Shown: positions 17,193-30,211, numbered from the stretch's first letter. The stretch is 64,000 nucleotides of DNA from Flavicella sediminum (GCF_006381105.1 NZ_VDET01000001.1:231434-295433); one strand, 5' to 3'. Numbers and translations: made by a program. Notes: generated from the letters alone by a model not told the origin.

Positions 17193-18188
17193 ATGAGACA
17201 TTTTTTATGGATGGCAATTTTGATTTTATTTTCTAAATGTGGAGGGAATGATTCAGCTTGTGATACAAGTGCTTCCTTTGGAGAAATAACCATTTCCGAA
17301 GTGGGCAAAACTTTTATTAGCTTAAACGGAGCGGCGCTAATAGATATTTGCGCGGGCAATGCTTCTGAAAAAGGTATTGTGTATAGTACCAGTGAAAATC
17401 CGACAATTGCCGATACTAAACTGACGACCAATAAAGTTATTTTTACCAAAAGATTAGAAGGCTTAGAAGCAGAAACCACCTATTATATCAAACAATTTTT
17501 AACCTATGGAGGTCGAACAAGTTACAGTGAGCAAGCGGTAGTAACAACCTTAGCAGGTGCTATTGCGGGAGTTTGTACACAAGGAGATTATATAGAAGCA
17601 GATGGTAAATTGGTGGTAGAAATGGAAAGTGCTATTGATAAAGCTGGATGGGACGTGGAAACTTCGGCATCGGGTTATAGCGGAGCAGGCTATTTGGTTT
17701 GGAATGGGAGTCAATCTTTTAACGAACCCAATCAAGGTTTAATCGACTATAAATTAAATTTCACAACGACTGGGACTTATAAATTTGTATGGAATTCAAG
17801 AGTCACCAAGGGAAATAATGGAACGGAGCATAACGATAGTTGGTTAAGTTTTCCAGATGTTCCTGCGGGCGATTTTTATGGTAAAAAAGGAAATGGGTCT
17901 ATAGTATATCCTAAAGGACTTGGATTAACGCCAGTTCCAGAAGGCGGAGGGAAGTCTGGTTTTTTTAAAATTTATAAAAGTGGGGCCGCAAACGAATGGA
18001 AGTGGCAAGCTTCTACAAGTGATAATGATGGGCATGCGATTTATTTAGAGATCAAAGATCCTGGTGTATATACCATGAGAATTGCGGCTAGATCTTCCAA
18101 TCATGCTATAGATAAATTTGTTTTACATTTAACTTCCATAGCAGCGCCAACAGGAGCGAATGAACCCTTAAGTGCAATTTGTGAGTAG
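17193..18188 (+). CDS. Secreted FnIII-like / carbohydrate-binding-like protein, unassigned
   Basis: The only plus-strand gene in the polysaccharide locus (331 residues). A short hydrophobic N-terminus ends in FSKCGGNDS; the lysine before the cysteine is unusual for a lipobox, so lipid attachment is likely but not certain. Residues about 28-118 look like a fibronectin-III-type domain (GIVYSTSENPTI, LEAETTYYIKQFLTYGG). Residues about 128-325 look like a beta-sandwich glycan-binding module (KLVVEMESAIDKAGW, GYLVWNGSQSF, HNDSWLSFPD, NEWKWQASTSDNDGHAIYLEI, RSSNHAIDKFVLHL). No catalytic motif is seen. A surface glycan-binding protein (SusE/F-like role) is my best reading. It has its own candidate HTCS site. 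Confidence 0.8.
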   Translation: MRHFLWMAILILFSKCGGNDSACDTSASFGEITISEVGKTFISLNGAALIDICAGNASEKGIVYSTSENPTIADTKLTTNKVIFTKRLEGLEAETTYYIKQFLTYGGRTSYSEQAVVTTLAGAIAGVCTQGDYIEADGKLVVEMESAIDKAGWDVETSASGYSGAGYLVWNGSQSFNEPNQGLIDYKLNFTTTGTYKFVWNSRVTKGNNGTEHNDSWLSFPDVPAGDFYGKKGNGSIVYPKGLGLTPVPEGGGKSGFFKIYKSGAANEWKWQASTSDNDGHAIYLEIKDPGVYTMRIAARSSNHAIDKFVLHLTSIAAPTGANEPLSAICE

Positions 18189-18205
18189 GGTAGAAATAAA
18201 ATATT

Positions 18206-18242
18206 AAAAAGGGCTATTCAATATATTTGAATAGCCCTTTTT
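18206..18242. terminator. Bidirectional terminator between convergent genes
   Basis: A 16-bp perfect stem (AAAAAGGGCTATTCAA) with a 5-base loop has A and T runs on both sides. It serves the lipoprotein gene ending at 18188 (plus) and the sulfatase ending at 18251 (minus). Confidence 0.88.
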
Positions 18243-18250
18243 TTAGTGTT

Positions 18251-19693
18251 TTATCTTTTGGATCTGTGTGAATTTTTATTGGCAGTTTTAAAAGTTGCTT
18301 TTTTTCTATCCGCTTCCCATCTTTTTTGTCCTTTGATACAATTTGGAATATGTGGATCTAACCAACCTGGAGCGATGTTTTTGGCATCCCATTTTTTATA
18401 TTCAGCTTCTAACTCTGCTAGTAATTCCGGATTTTCATTGGCAATATCATGACGTTCATAGGCATCAGTTTTTAAATTAAACAGCAATGTTTTTTCTTTG
18501 GTAGCACTTTTGTAGATTTTAAAATCTCCTTTTCTAACGGCATATTCGTAACCACCAACAGAACGCCAAAATAGTAAGTCATGAGGTTTGTTGTTGTTCT
18601 CATTCAAAATATAAGGCCATAAACTTTTTCCGTCTAGTTGTTTCTGAGAAGTTGGGTTGACACCAGCTGCTTCTAAAAATGAAGGAAATAAATCTAATGA
18701 ACTTACCATGTTTGTATACACCTGATTTCCTTCTAATTTATTAGGCCAACGAATGAAAAAAGGAACTTTGATTCCTCCTTCAAACAGCATTCCTTTGTAA
18801 CCTCTATTAGGTCTGTTGTCAGCATGTTCTCCTCTTCCTCCATTGTCACTTAAAAATACAACAATTGTATTGTCTTTTAAATTATTGGCAATTAATGTAG
18901 AATCTATTCGACCCACACCATTGTCAACTGCATTTACCATAGCACCGTAAATACTTCTACCCGCGTATTCAATATGTTTGGTTTCTTCTAAATATTTTTC
19001 AACAGCATGATCAGGTCCGTGTGGAGCGTTGTAGGCCAAATACATAAAAAAGGGTTTGTCGTCTTTTTTACTAATAAAATCAATCGCTTCGTTGGTAAAG
19101 TCATCGGTTAAATAGTTTAGTTCTTCTTCAGGAACTTTAACTCCATTTCTGAAAATAGTTTGAAGTGGGCCTTTTGAAATTCCCCAATAATTCATTCCAC
19201 CACCAGGAAAACCAAACCAATGATCGAAACCGTGTTTTGGTGGGTGTAAACTAGGATGATCTCCCACATGCCATTTTCCAATAGCACTGGTTCTATAGCC
19301 TTGTTCTTTTAAAGCTTCAGAAATCATAATTTCAGATAGGGGAGTTCCTACAGTTTCATCATTTTCCGTGTTGTAAGGCATGTTACAATCGTGCCCAAAA
19401 CGTGCTTGAAAACGACCTGTAAGTAAACCCGCCCTTGAAGGACTGCAATAAGGATGTGATACATAGCCATTAGAAAAAATAACACCTTCACCTGCCATTT
19501 GGTCTAAGTTTGGAGTTGGAATATCCGTAGCGCCATTAAAACCTACATCTGCCCAACCTTGATCGTCGGTTAAAACAACAATAATATTGGGTTTACTTGT
19601 GTTTTTAGTTTCGGTTTCTTTTTTCGCAGTTGGTTTGTCTTGTGAACAAGATAGTGCCAACAACGCTGTTAACGTGATGATAATTTTATTCAT
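18251..19693 (-). CDS. S1-family sulfatase, formylglycine-dependent (480 aa)
   Basis: Lipoprotein signal (LLALSC, cysteine 16). Metal site LTDDQGWADVG; nucleophile motif C83-S-P-S-R in YVSHPYCSPSRAGLLTGRF; further marks GKWHVGD and FLSDNGG. The motif is the standard C-x-P-S-R. Length fits a single-domain S1 sulfatase. The gene begins 2 bases after the GH2 stop, so desulfation and galactosidase action are co-expressed. It ends in a basic tail (NKNSHRSKR). The sulfate position cannot be told; exo-action on a galactose 6-sulfate is plausible but unproven. Confidence 0.93.
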   Translation of the reverse strand: MNKIIITLTALLALSCSQDKPTAKKETETKNTSKPNIIVVLTDDQGWADVGFNGATDIPTPNLDQMAGEGVIFSNGYVSHPYCSPSRAGLLTGRFQARFGHDCNMPYNTENDETVGTPLSEIMISEALKEQGYRTSAIGKWHVGDHPSLHPPKHGFDHWFGFPGGGMNYWGISKGPLQTIFRNGVKVPEEELNYLTDDFTNEAIDFISKKDDKPFFMYLAYNAPHGPDHAVEKYLEETKHIEYAGRSIYGAMVNAVDNGVGRIDSTLIANNLKDNTIVVFLSDNGGRGEHADNRPNRGYKGMLFEGGIKVPFFIRWPNKLEGNQVYTNMVSSLDLFPSFLEAAGVNPTSQKQLDGKSLWPYILNENNNKPHDLLFWRSVGGYEYAVRKGDFKIYKSATKEKTLLFNLKTDAYERHDIANENPELLAELEAEYKKWDAKNIAPGWLDPHIPNCIKGQKRWEADRKKATFKTANKNSHRSKR

Positions 19694-19695
19694 AG

Positions 19696-22968
<3,273 letters not shown>

Positions 22969-23018
22969 TTATTGTAAGTTGTTTTTTTGTTTAAAGAGGA
23001 TAAGTGTTATACTTAAAA

Positions 23019-23054
23019 AAAGGGTACAACATTAAATAAAATGTGTACCCCTTT
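23019..23054 (-). terminator. Terminator after the sulfatase at 23066
   Basis: A GGGTACA/TGTACCC stem, extended inward past one bulge, is followed on the minus strand by eight T. It separates the sulfatase from the GH2 gene at 22953. Confidence 0.8.
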
Positions 23055-23065
23055 GTTTGGGTGTA

Positions 23066-24577
23066 CTAAAGTTTTATGATTTCAGAAATATCCAAAGGAT
23101 CGTCCATTTCTTTTTGAAGTTGTAACAAATCTTTGAAAAGAGTTTTTGTTTTTTCTTGATATTCAGGTTTCTTGGCCAAATCGTTCATTTCTTCAGGGTC
23201 CTTGTTTAAATCAAATAAAAGAACCTCCTTAATTTCAGGAAAGATTAATAATTTGAATCCGTCTTTTCGAATCATTCTTTGAACTCCTAAATAGGCTCCA
23301 TAAATTTCATCATAATGACTTTTTTGAGTCGTACCTTTTGCCAAGTCTAAAAAACTATTAAAATCTATATAGCTAGGTTTTGTTGCGCCAGCTATTTCTA
23401 AAGAAGTTGCCATGGCATCTTGTAAATACACATCTGCATTGATTCTTTTGTTTTTTAGGACATCAGGACCTAAAATAACCATTGGCGGACGAATACTATG
23501 GTCAAATAAATTTTGTTTTCCTAAAAATCCATGTCTACCCATAGCCAAACCATGATCGGCAGTAAAAATAATATAGGTATTGTCTAGTTTTCCTGATTTT
23601 TCAAGAGCTTCTACAATCAATCCAATTTGAGCATCTACGTGCGTGATGCTTGCATAATATTCTTTGATATGGGTTTTTACAGCAAATTCTGTTCTAGGAA
23701 AAGGTGCTAAAGCTTCATCTCTTAAATCGTTACTATTCGCAATTCCATGTCGGTATGGGTTTTCTGGTACATAACTTTTAGGTACAGAAATATTTTCTAA
23801 AGAATACATGTCTTGGTATTCTTGTGGAGCTTGTCTCGGATCGTGAGGAGCATTAAAGGCCAAGTACATAAAAAATGGATTTTCTTTTTCTTTGGCTGTT
23901 TGGATAAAATTGATGGCATCATCTTTAAGCGCTTCACTCCAGTGTTGTCCACCTTCCCAAAAACCACCAAATTTGGTGTCTGTTGGGGTCCAGTCTTTAT
24001 CGTTTTTATCTTTTGGTCTGTTATACCCAACAGGCATAATGGCTTCAGATCCAGATTTTTTATATTCAGGATTTTTTTTAAATTTTTCTACCATGGCATG
24101 ATGATCCCAGGCGTCTTTTGGCATTCCGCCTCGCACATTTGTTGTGTTTTGGAAAACTTTATGTGCTTTTGCGTCCACATGCCATTTCCCTGTCATGTAG
24201 GTGTCGTAGCCTTGCGCTTCCATAAGTTTACTCCAAGTCTGGTTTAAAGAATCATTTTTATACCAGTTTTTTCTGAATTTGTTGGCTCTCCATACAAAAC
24301 GGCCAGAATTTAACATAGCTCTTGAGGCAGCACAAACGGCTCCACTCCAAGATCCCATATTATAAGCATGTGTAAATGTAGCTCCTCCTTGTACCAATTT
24401 ATCCATATTAGGCGTAATGATTTCATTGTTCCCTAAAGCGTGAATGGAAGAATACGTTTGGTCGTCTGTAAAAATGAAAACGACGTTTGGCTTTTGCGCT
24501 TTTTTACTTTCTTTTTTAGCTGTTTGACAACTGAATAAAATGCAGGAAAGAACTGCTATTTGAATTACTGATTTCAT
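23066..24577 (-). CDS. S1-family sulfatase with C-x-A-S-R motif (503 aa)
   Basis: Lipoprotein signal (ILFSC, cysteine 17). Metal site FTDDQ; nucleophile motif C82-A-A-S-R (SGAVCAASRAMLNSGRF), the alanine variant of the formylglycine signature. Later marks are GKWHVD, FTADHGLAMGRHG and a C-terminal LFDLNKDPEEMNDLAKKPE common to these enzymes. It differs clearly from the other two sulfatases, so it probably removes a different sulfate. A single-gene unit with its own candidate HTCS site and a terminator behind. Confidence 0.92.
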   Translation of the reverse strand: MKSVIQIAVLSCILFSCQTAKKESKKAQKPNVVFIFTDDQTYSSIHALGNNEIITPNMDKLVQGGATFTHAYNMGSWSGAVCAASRAMLNSGRFVWRANKFRKNWYKNDSLNQTWSKLMEAQGYDTYMTGKWHVDAKAHKVFQNTTNVRGGMPKDAWDHHAMVEKFKKNPEYKKSGSEAIMPVGYNRPKDKNDKDWTPTDTKFGGFWEGGQHWSEALKDDAINFIQTAKEKENPFFMYLAFNAPHDPRQAPQEYQDMYSLENISVPKSYVPENPYRHGIANSNDLRDEALAPFPRTEFAVKTHIKEYYASITHVDAQIGLIVEALEKSGKLDNTYIIFTADHGLAMGRHGFLGKQNLFDHSIRPPMVILGPDVLKNKRINADVYLQDAMATSLEIAGATKPSYIDFNSFLDLAKGTTQKSHYDEIYGAYLGVQRMIRKDGFKLLIFPEIKEVLLFDLNKDPEEMNDLAKKPEYQEKTKTLFKDLLQLQKEMDDPLDISEIIKL

Positions 24578-24630
24578 ATAATTATTTTTCTTTAGATCGT
24601 TACAAAGATTGTGAAAAGTAGCTTAATTTA

Positions 24631-24664
24631 TAGACACGTATGTTTTTATATAACTCACATATGT
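24631..24664 (-). promoter_or_regulatory. Candidate HTCS operator before the sulfatase at 24577
   Basis: The clearest of the set. Minus strand ACATATGT (24657-24664) and ACATACGT (24636-24643) are repeated with exactly 21 bp spacing, ending in GTCTA. An AATCTTTG run (24603-24610), one base off TAnnTTTG, begins 32 bp after the second C. The site sits next to the HTCS gene. Confidence 0.65.
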
Positions 24665-24739
24665 TTTTGTTGGGTGAAAACGCGGCAAATGACTTTATAT
24701 AACAAGAGGCTAAAAATGATTTTAGCCTCTTGAAAATGT

Positions 24740-27700
24740 TTAAGTTAAGGGAGTTTCCTCTTCAGGAGGATTGTTCTTTTTACTGACGTTTCTTACATAT
24801 TTACTTGGGATAATTCCAAACTGCTTTTTAAAGCATTTAGAAAAGTAGGAAGCCGTGTTAAATCCGGTCATATACATGATTTCCTTCACAGATAAATCGC
24901 TAGATTCAAGTAGTTGTACGGCTCTTTTTAAACGAATGTTTCGAATAAATTCACTAGATGATAAGCCGGTAAGTTCTTTTATTTTGAAATGTAAATTACT
25001 TCTACTCAACGCCATTTCTTTCACCAACATTTCAACACTAAACTCGGTATTCATCATGTGTTTTTCAACAATTTGAATAGCGTTTTGCAGGAATTTTTCA
25101 TCGGTTGAGGTTACTGTAATTTCTTCAGGTTGAAGTGTGATTTCTCGGTTAAATCGCTTGCGTAACTCTTCTCTCGTTTTTAAGGTGTTGGTTAACTTTA
25201 ACTCTAAAAGCTCTAAGTCAAAAGGTTTTCTTATATAAGCATCGGCACCAGTTTTTAAACCTTGAATTTCCCATTCTTGTGAGGTTTTTGCCGTTAGCAT
25301 AATTACAGGAATATGACTGGTTTCTTTGGAAGTTTTTAATTTGTTACAGAATTCTATTCCATCCATAATTGGCATTAAAACATCAGTAATAACAATATTT
25401 GGCATGAGTTTTTTTGCGAATTCAAATCCGCGTTCTCCGTTCTCTGCTTCATAAACGTCATAATTTTCAGAGATTCCGTTTTTGATCACAGATCGTATTT
25501 CCGCATTGTCATCCACAACCAAAACAATAGGAAGTTTAGATCTGGTTTTGGAAATATTTTGATCTAAGATATCATCGATAACGTCAATGGCGTTTAATTC
25601 AGCATCAATTTGATTGGTGAAATTAGCATCTTCTGAAGGCTCTGTAAAGCTAATGTCTTTTATGTTTTCGTAGTTTTCTTTTTCAATAGGAAGCCAAACT
25701 AAAAATGTAGTACCTGTTTTGGCATCGCTGGTAACGTCAATACTACCTTGGTGTAATTCTACCAAATCTTTGATAAAGGCCAAACCAATTCCTGCTCCTT
25801 GGGTATTTACTTTTCGTACATCACGGTCTACATAAAAGCGTTCAAAAATAAATTTGATTCTATGTGCAGGAATTCCAGAGCCAGTATCGGTAACCTGAAT
25901 GACCATATAGTTTTCTTTATTTGAAACCTTTTGCAGCCCAGTAGGAATGTCAAAGTTTTCGCCTTTGCAAATATGAATGTTTATAGATCCTTTTTCAGGA
26001 GTAAACTTAAAAGCGTTGGATAATAAATTATTGATAATTTTTTCTAAAGCATTTGGGTCAAACCAACTTAAATATGATTTATCCGTGTGCTTAATGTTAA
26101 AATTAATTTTTTTACTCATGCTTAAAAATTGAAAAGGCTCGCAGATTTCCTTTACAAATTTGATCATATCATGTTCACCAACAGACAAACTCATTTTTCC
26201 TTTGTCCATTTTTCTGAAATCTAAAAGTTGATTGACCAGTCGAAGCAGAGAATCGATATTTTTACTCATCAAAGCATATTGCTCACTTGCTTTTTTATGA
26301 CTGATTTTTGGTCCTTGTTTTTGTAAGAAGTCTAAAGGCCCTTTTATTAAGGTAAGCGGTGTTCTAAATTCATGAGAAATATTGGTGAAAAATTCCAATT
26401 TTAATTTGTTGATTTCCTCGTATTTTTCTTTTTCTAAATGTTCTAATTCGAGTTGGTGTTTTTTTGTTGATTTGATAATGGTAAATCGTTGAAAACCGAA
26501 TAAACTAGCAATGAATAAAAGTAAGTAGATAATTTTAGCATAGGTACTTCTCCAAAAGGGAGGGGTTACTTTAATAATTAGCTCTGTAGGTTGCTTATTC
26601 CACAAGCCATCATTGTTAGAAGATTTTACTTTTAGTGTGTATTTTCCAGGTTCTAAATTGGTGTAAGTTGCAAAACGCATATCAGAAGAAGTATTGATCC
26701 AATGATCGTTAAAACCTTCAAGTTTGTATTTGTATTGATTTTTCTTTGGTGCCGCAAAATGCAATCCAGAAAATTCAAATGAAAAACTATTTTCTTGATA
26801 TTTTAATTCTATTTCTTTTAAATCGTTGATGGAGTTTTTTAGAAGGACACGACCGTTAATTTCTTCTCCAATAGCGATAGGTTTATTAAAGATGGAAAGT
26901 TTTGTAATAATGGTATTTGATTCTGTTGTATTGTCTTTAATGGTGTTTGGGTTGAAAATATTTAGGCCGTTTACACCACCAAAAAGAATCTCACCATTTT
27001 TCCTTTTTAAACTGGCTAACTCTCCAAACTCATCACTTTGCAAGCCATCGTTGCTATCGTAATTTTTTATGTTTCCGTTGGTAGGGTTGATGCGAGAAAG
27101 ACCTCGGTTAGAAGAAATCCATAAGTTTTTATTGGCATCTTCTACAATGGCCTTAATTACATTGTTTGGTAGGCCGTTGCGTTCTGAAATTACTTCAAAA
27201 TGTTCTGGCTCATTTTCTGTTGCCGGAATAAATTTATTAAGTCCGCCCCCAAAGGTTCCAATCCAAATGGTGCCATCAGCGGCTTCACGAATTGTTAAAA
27301 TATAATTATGGGTGATTGTTTTTGGATCACCTGGTGTGTTTTTGTAAACCTTAAATTTCGGATTTCTTTTGGTTCTTTCTGTTTTTGAGAGGGAGCAAAG
27401 TCCATCGGCAGTTGCAAACCACAAAGTACCTTTTGAATCTTCAACAATTTCTCGAATAATATTGCTAGAAATACTTTCTTGTTTGGTAGGTTCGTAGCTA
27501 AGAATGTCTTTTCTATACTCACCTGGAGTTTCTGTCGCTAACCATCTAAAAACCCCTCCATTATAGGTTCCTATCCAAATATTTTTTTGACTGTCTTGAG
27601 CGAGGGCAAAGGTACTAGGGGTTATTTCATTGACTGTTTTAAATGAATTTTCTGTGATTGTCGGATTGTTGGTGATGTCAACCTCATACAAGCCAGGAGA

Positions 27701-28984
27701 GCCTTCTGTACCAATTAGTATTTTTTTTGTAGAACCTTCGTTAATTTCAAGAATGTCATAGGGTTTTAAATAGCGTTTAAAATTATGAAGATGATCTAGG
27801 TCGTGGTCGCCTTTTAAAGCAATATTCAAGCCGCCGCCATGAGATCCAATCCATAAATTTCCATTACTATCTTCAAACAGACTTTTGATATTTTCATTGG
27901 CAAGGCTGTTTTTGATATTTGTTTTTCTAACCACCCGAAACCGTTTTTGCTCAAGATCTAGTTTGTTTACACCACCACCTATCACGCCTGCCCAAACAAT
28001 ACCCGCTCTGTCAATATATAAGGAGTTAACTTGATTTTTACTAATGCTGTTTTCTGGCGATTTGGGGTTGTATGAAAAGTGATGAATGTAGGTTGGATTG
28101 TCTTTTGGAGAAGTGCTCTTGTAAAATATTAGCCCACTTGCGGTTCCGCACCAAATTTGGTTTTTGTAGGTAAGTATTTTTCCTGTGTAAAAATCATTTA
28201 GTTTGATAACGGGCTTGTTGTCGTTTCTTTTTATGTACAAACCATTGGTAGTTCCAATTAATAAATTACCAAAAGAATCTTCATTTATGGCTTTTACATT
28301 ACGATTCTTAAAACCTAAAATGGCATTGTAGTTTTGAAAAAATTCATCGCCATTAGGGTTTTTGTTTAGTCTGAAAATCCCGTTAATAGTTCCTATCCAA
28401 AGTTGTCCGTTGCTGTCTTCAAAAATACTGTTGACAGATTTGATACTAGAAATTTCACCAAGAGTTTCAGTTGTAGTTTGGAAATGCTTTATTTTAATTG
28501 AATCTAAGGGCGAATTTAAATCTAAAACATCTAGTCCACTAATGGAACCAACCCATAATCTGTTTTTTTTGTCTAAATAAATTCGACTTAAATAATTGCT
28601 AGAAAGACTATTTGGATTGTTGGCTATATGGGTAAAGTGCTTGAATTTCTCCGTTTTTCTATCAAAATAATTCAATCCTTGTCCTGTGGTGCCTATCCAT
28701 AAATTTCCGTTTTCATCATTAATGATGTCCCAAATTAAATTGCTATTGATGCTATGTGCATCATTGGGGTTTGGTTTGAATATAGTGAAGTTGTAGCCGT
28801 CATATCTGTTCAAACCATCATGTGTACCAAACCACATAAAACCTTGGTCATCTTGAATAATGGCATTTACATCGTTTTGCGATAAACCGTCTTTGGTGGT
28901 TAAGTGTTTAAATCCAAGATAATCTTGAGAATAACCAAAATGAACGAATATTAGAAATACTAAATAGGTAAAGGTTTGTTTCAC
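24740..28984 (-). CDS. Hybrid two-component system sensor/regulator (HTCS)
   Basis: A 1414-residue one-protein signalling system that senses a glycan fragment in the periplasm and activates the locus. In order: signal peptide (1-19); about 14 two-component-regulator propeller repeats (GNLWIGTTGQGLNYFDR, GTIWIGTFGGGLNKF) to about 725; a Y_Y_Y domain (about 740-800); a membrane helix (about 812-832); histidine kinase with H871 (NISHEFRTP); ATPase domain (N box near 988, GAGIGLAF near 1065); receiver domain with D1201 (VITDVLMP); AraC-type helix-turn-helix at about 1310-1405 (GFNTASYFSKCFKKQFG). It lies 38 bases after the LacI gene at 29023 on the same strand, so the two may be cotranscribed. 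Confidence 0.96.
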   Translation of the reverse strand: MKQTFTYLVFLIFVHFGYSQDYLGFKHLTTKDGLSQNDVNAIIQDDQGFMWFGTHDGLNRYDGYNFTIFKPNPNDAHSINSNLIWDIINDENGNLWIGTTGQGLNYFDRKTEKFKHFTHIANNPNSLSSNYLSRIYLDKKNRLWVGSISGLDVLDLNSPLDSIKIKHFQTTTETLGEISSIKSVNSIFEDSNGQLWIGTINGIFRLNKNPNGDEFFQNYNAILGFKNRNVKAINEDSFGNLLIGTTNGLYIKRNDNKPVIKLNDFYTGKILTYKNQIWCGTASGLIFYKSTSPKDNPTYIHHFSYNPKSPENSISKNQVNSLYIDRAGIVWAGVIGGGVNKLDLEQKRFRVVRKTNIKNSLANENIKSLFEDSNGNLWIGSHGGGLNIALKGDHDLDHLHNFKRYLKPYDILEINEGSTKKILIGTEGSPGLYEVDITNNPTITENSFKTVNEITPSTFALAQDSQKNIWIGTYNGGVFRWLATETPGEYRKDILSYEPTKQESISSNIIREIVEDSKGTLWFATADGLCSLSKTERTKRNPKFKVYKNTPGDPKTITHNYILTIREAADGTIWIGTFGGGLNKFIPATENEPEHFEVISERNGLPNNVIKAIVEDANKNLWISSNRGLSRINPTNGNIKNYDSNDGLQSDEFGELASLKRKNGEILFGGVNGLNIFNPNTIKDNTTESNTIITKLSIFNKPIAIGEEINGRVLLKNSINDLKEIELKYQENSFSFEFSGLHFAAPKKNQYKYKLEGFNDHWINTSSDMRFATYTNLEPGKYTLKVKSSNNDGLWNKQPTELIIKVTPPFWRSTYAKIIYLLLFIASLFGFQRFTIIKSTKKHQLELEHLEKEKYEEINKLKLEFFTNISHEFRTPLTLIKGPLDFLQKQGPKISHKKASEQYALMSKNIDSLLRLVNQLLDFRKMDKGKMSLSVGEHDMIKFVKEICEPFQFLSMSKKINFNIKHTDKSYLSWFDPNALEKIINNLLSNAFKFTPEKGSINIHICKGENFDIPTGLQKVSNKENYMVIQVTDTGSGIPAHRIKFIFERFYVDRDVRKVNTQGAGIGLAFIKDLVELHQGSIDVTSDAKTGTTFLVWLPIEKENYENIKDISFTEPSEDANFTNQIDAELNAIDVIDDILDQNISKTRSKLPIVLVVDDNAEIRSVIKNGISENYDVYEAENGERGFEFAKKLMPNIVITDVLMPIMDGIEFCNKLKTSKETSHIPVIMLTAKTSQEWEIQGLKTGADAYIRKPFDLELLELKLTNTLKTREELRKRFNREITLQPEEITVTSTDEKFLQNAIQIVEKHMMNTEFSVEMLVKEMALSRSNLHFKIKELTGLSSSEFIRNIRLKRAVQLLESSDLSVKEIMYMTGFNTASYFSKCFKKQFGIIPSKYVRNVSKKNNPPEEETPLT

Positions 28985-29022
28985 GTTTAAAATAGTTTTT
29001 GAAAAGGAGGTTTAAAGATAAT

Positions 29023-30048
29023 TTATTTTTTCCTAGAAGAATCTCTGATAATTAATTCAGGATCTAAAATCATTTTATTCAGAGTAGGTGGGATATCAGC
29101 CTCTTTTATTCTTCGTAAAAAAGCTTCAGCAGTTAATACACCTATTTCGGTACTATGTTGTTCAATGGTGGAAATTGGAGGGCTGACCAATGATGTGAAA
29201 GGTTCGTTTCCAAATCCAACAATAGCAATTTCCTCAGGAATTTTGATATTATGTTCTTTTAAAACCTGTAAAGCACCTAAGGCAGCATAATCACCAGCCA
29301 CATAAACGGCATCAGGTCTGTTAGCGTGTTCTAATAACTGCTCCATAATGGCACGTCCGTTTGCCTTAGATAAATTGCATTCAAAAATCAAATCATCATC
29401 AAGGGGTAAGCTATGTTTTGCAAGGGCATCTCGATAGCCTCTATTCCTGTTTTTAAAAATACGAGTATGGCTAAAACCACCTATATGCGCTATTCGTTTG
29501 CAATTTTGCTCTACCAAATGATCTACAACCATGTGGCTACTTTTATAATCATCAATTCCTATATAGTCAACACCCAAGTCATTTTCACCACGATCAAATA
29601 AAACTAAGGGAATTCCTTTCGATTTAATTTTTTCATAAGAGGAAAAATCTTTGGTTTCGTTTGCTAAAGAAGCAATAACCCCATCTACTTGGGTAAATAA
29701 TAAGGCATCAATATTTCTACATTCCTTATCAAAGGACTCATACGACTGTGAAATAATGATATTGTAGCCTTTTTTATTTAAAACGCCTTCGATACTTTCT
29801 AATACTGCTGAGAAAAAATTACTATTGGCACGGGGAATAATAACCCCTACTAAATTACTTTTCCCTTTTCGCAAGGCACTGGCTAAATAATTGGGTTGGT
29901 AGTTCAAGTTTTGTGCTACCTGCTTGACCGAAGCCTTCGTTTTTTCGCTAATTCTAGGATGGTTATTCAGTGCTTTTGAAACAGCAGAAGGAGTCAAACC
30001 TAACACGTTAGCAATGTCTTTTATGGTTGTTTTTTTTTTAATTCCCAA
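29023..30048 (-). CDS. LacI-family transcriptional regulator 1
   Basis: Repressor with an N-terminal helix-turn-helix (TIKDIANVLGLTPSAVSKALNN), hinge helix (YLASALRKGKSNLVGV) and periplasmic-binding-like effector domain to the C-terminus. I place the start at the in-frame TTG at 30048, giving 341 residues, against 342 in the paralogue at 32192-33220. The longer ATG form starting at 30126 would add 26 odd residues and translate across the palindrome at 30061-30082, which looks like this protein's own operator. It stands divergent from kdgK-eda and upstream of the HTCS gene. The effector is likely a sugar-acid intermediate; that is inference. Confidence 0.88.
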   Translation of the reverse strand: MGIKKKTTIKDIANVLGLTPSAVSKALNNHPRISEKTKASVKQVAQNLNYQPNYLASALRKGKSNLVGVIIPRANSNFFSAVLESIEGVLNKKGYNIIISQSYESFDKECRNIDALLFTQVDGVIASLANETKDFSSYEKIKSKGIPLVLFDRGENDLGVDYIGIDDYKSSHMVVDHLVEQNCKRIAHIGGFSHTRIFKNRNRGYRDALAKHSLPLDDDLIFECNLSKANGRAIMEQLLEHANRPDAVYVAGDYAALGALQVLKEHNIKIPEEIAIVGFGNEPFTSLVSPPISTIEQHSTEIGVLTAEAFLRRIKEADIPPTLNKMILDPELIIRDSSRKK

Positions 30049-30060
30049 ATTATTTATATA

Positions 30061-30082
30061 TTTGTTCCATCGTTTGAACAAA
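30061..30082. promoter_or_regulatory. Candidate LacI-1 operator at its own gene
   Basis: Imperfect palindrome with a central C|G: left half TTTGTTCCATC, right half GTTTGAACAAA, 9 of 11 positions symmetric. It lies just before the proposed TTG start, so it would give autoregulation. The outer TTGTTC/GAACAA arms match the site at 30212-30229. Confidence 0.6.
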
Positions 30083-30211
30083 AGTAGTTTATTTTTGTAA
30101 GAATAACAAATCAAGAAAACTTTCAAAACACAGTGTATATAGGTGATTGAAGGTTTTTTTGGCGCCTAATGTTAAGGATTATAAATATGTAATCCTATTT
30201 TTTGGTAAAAG

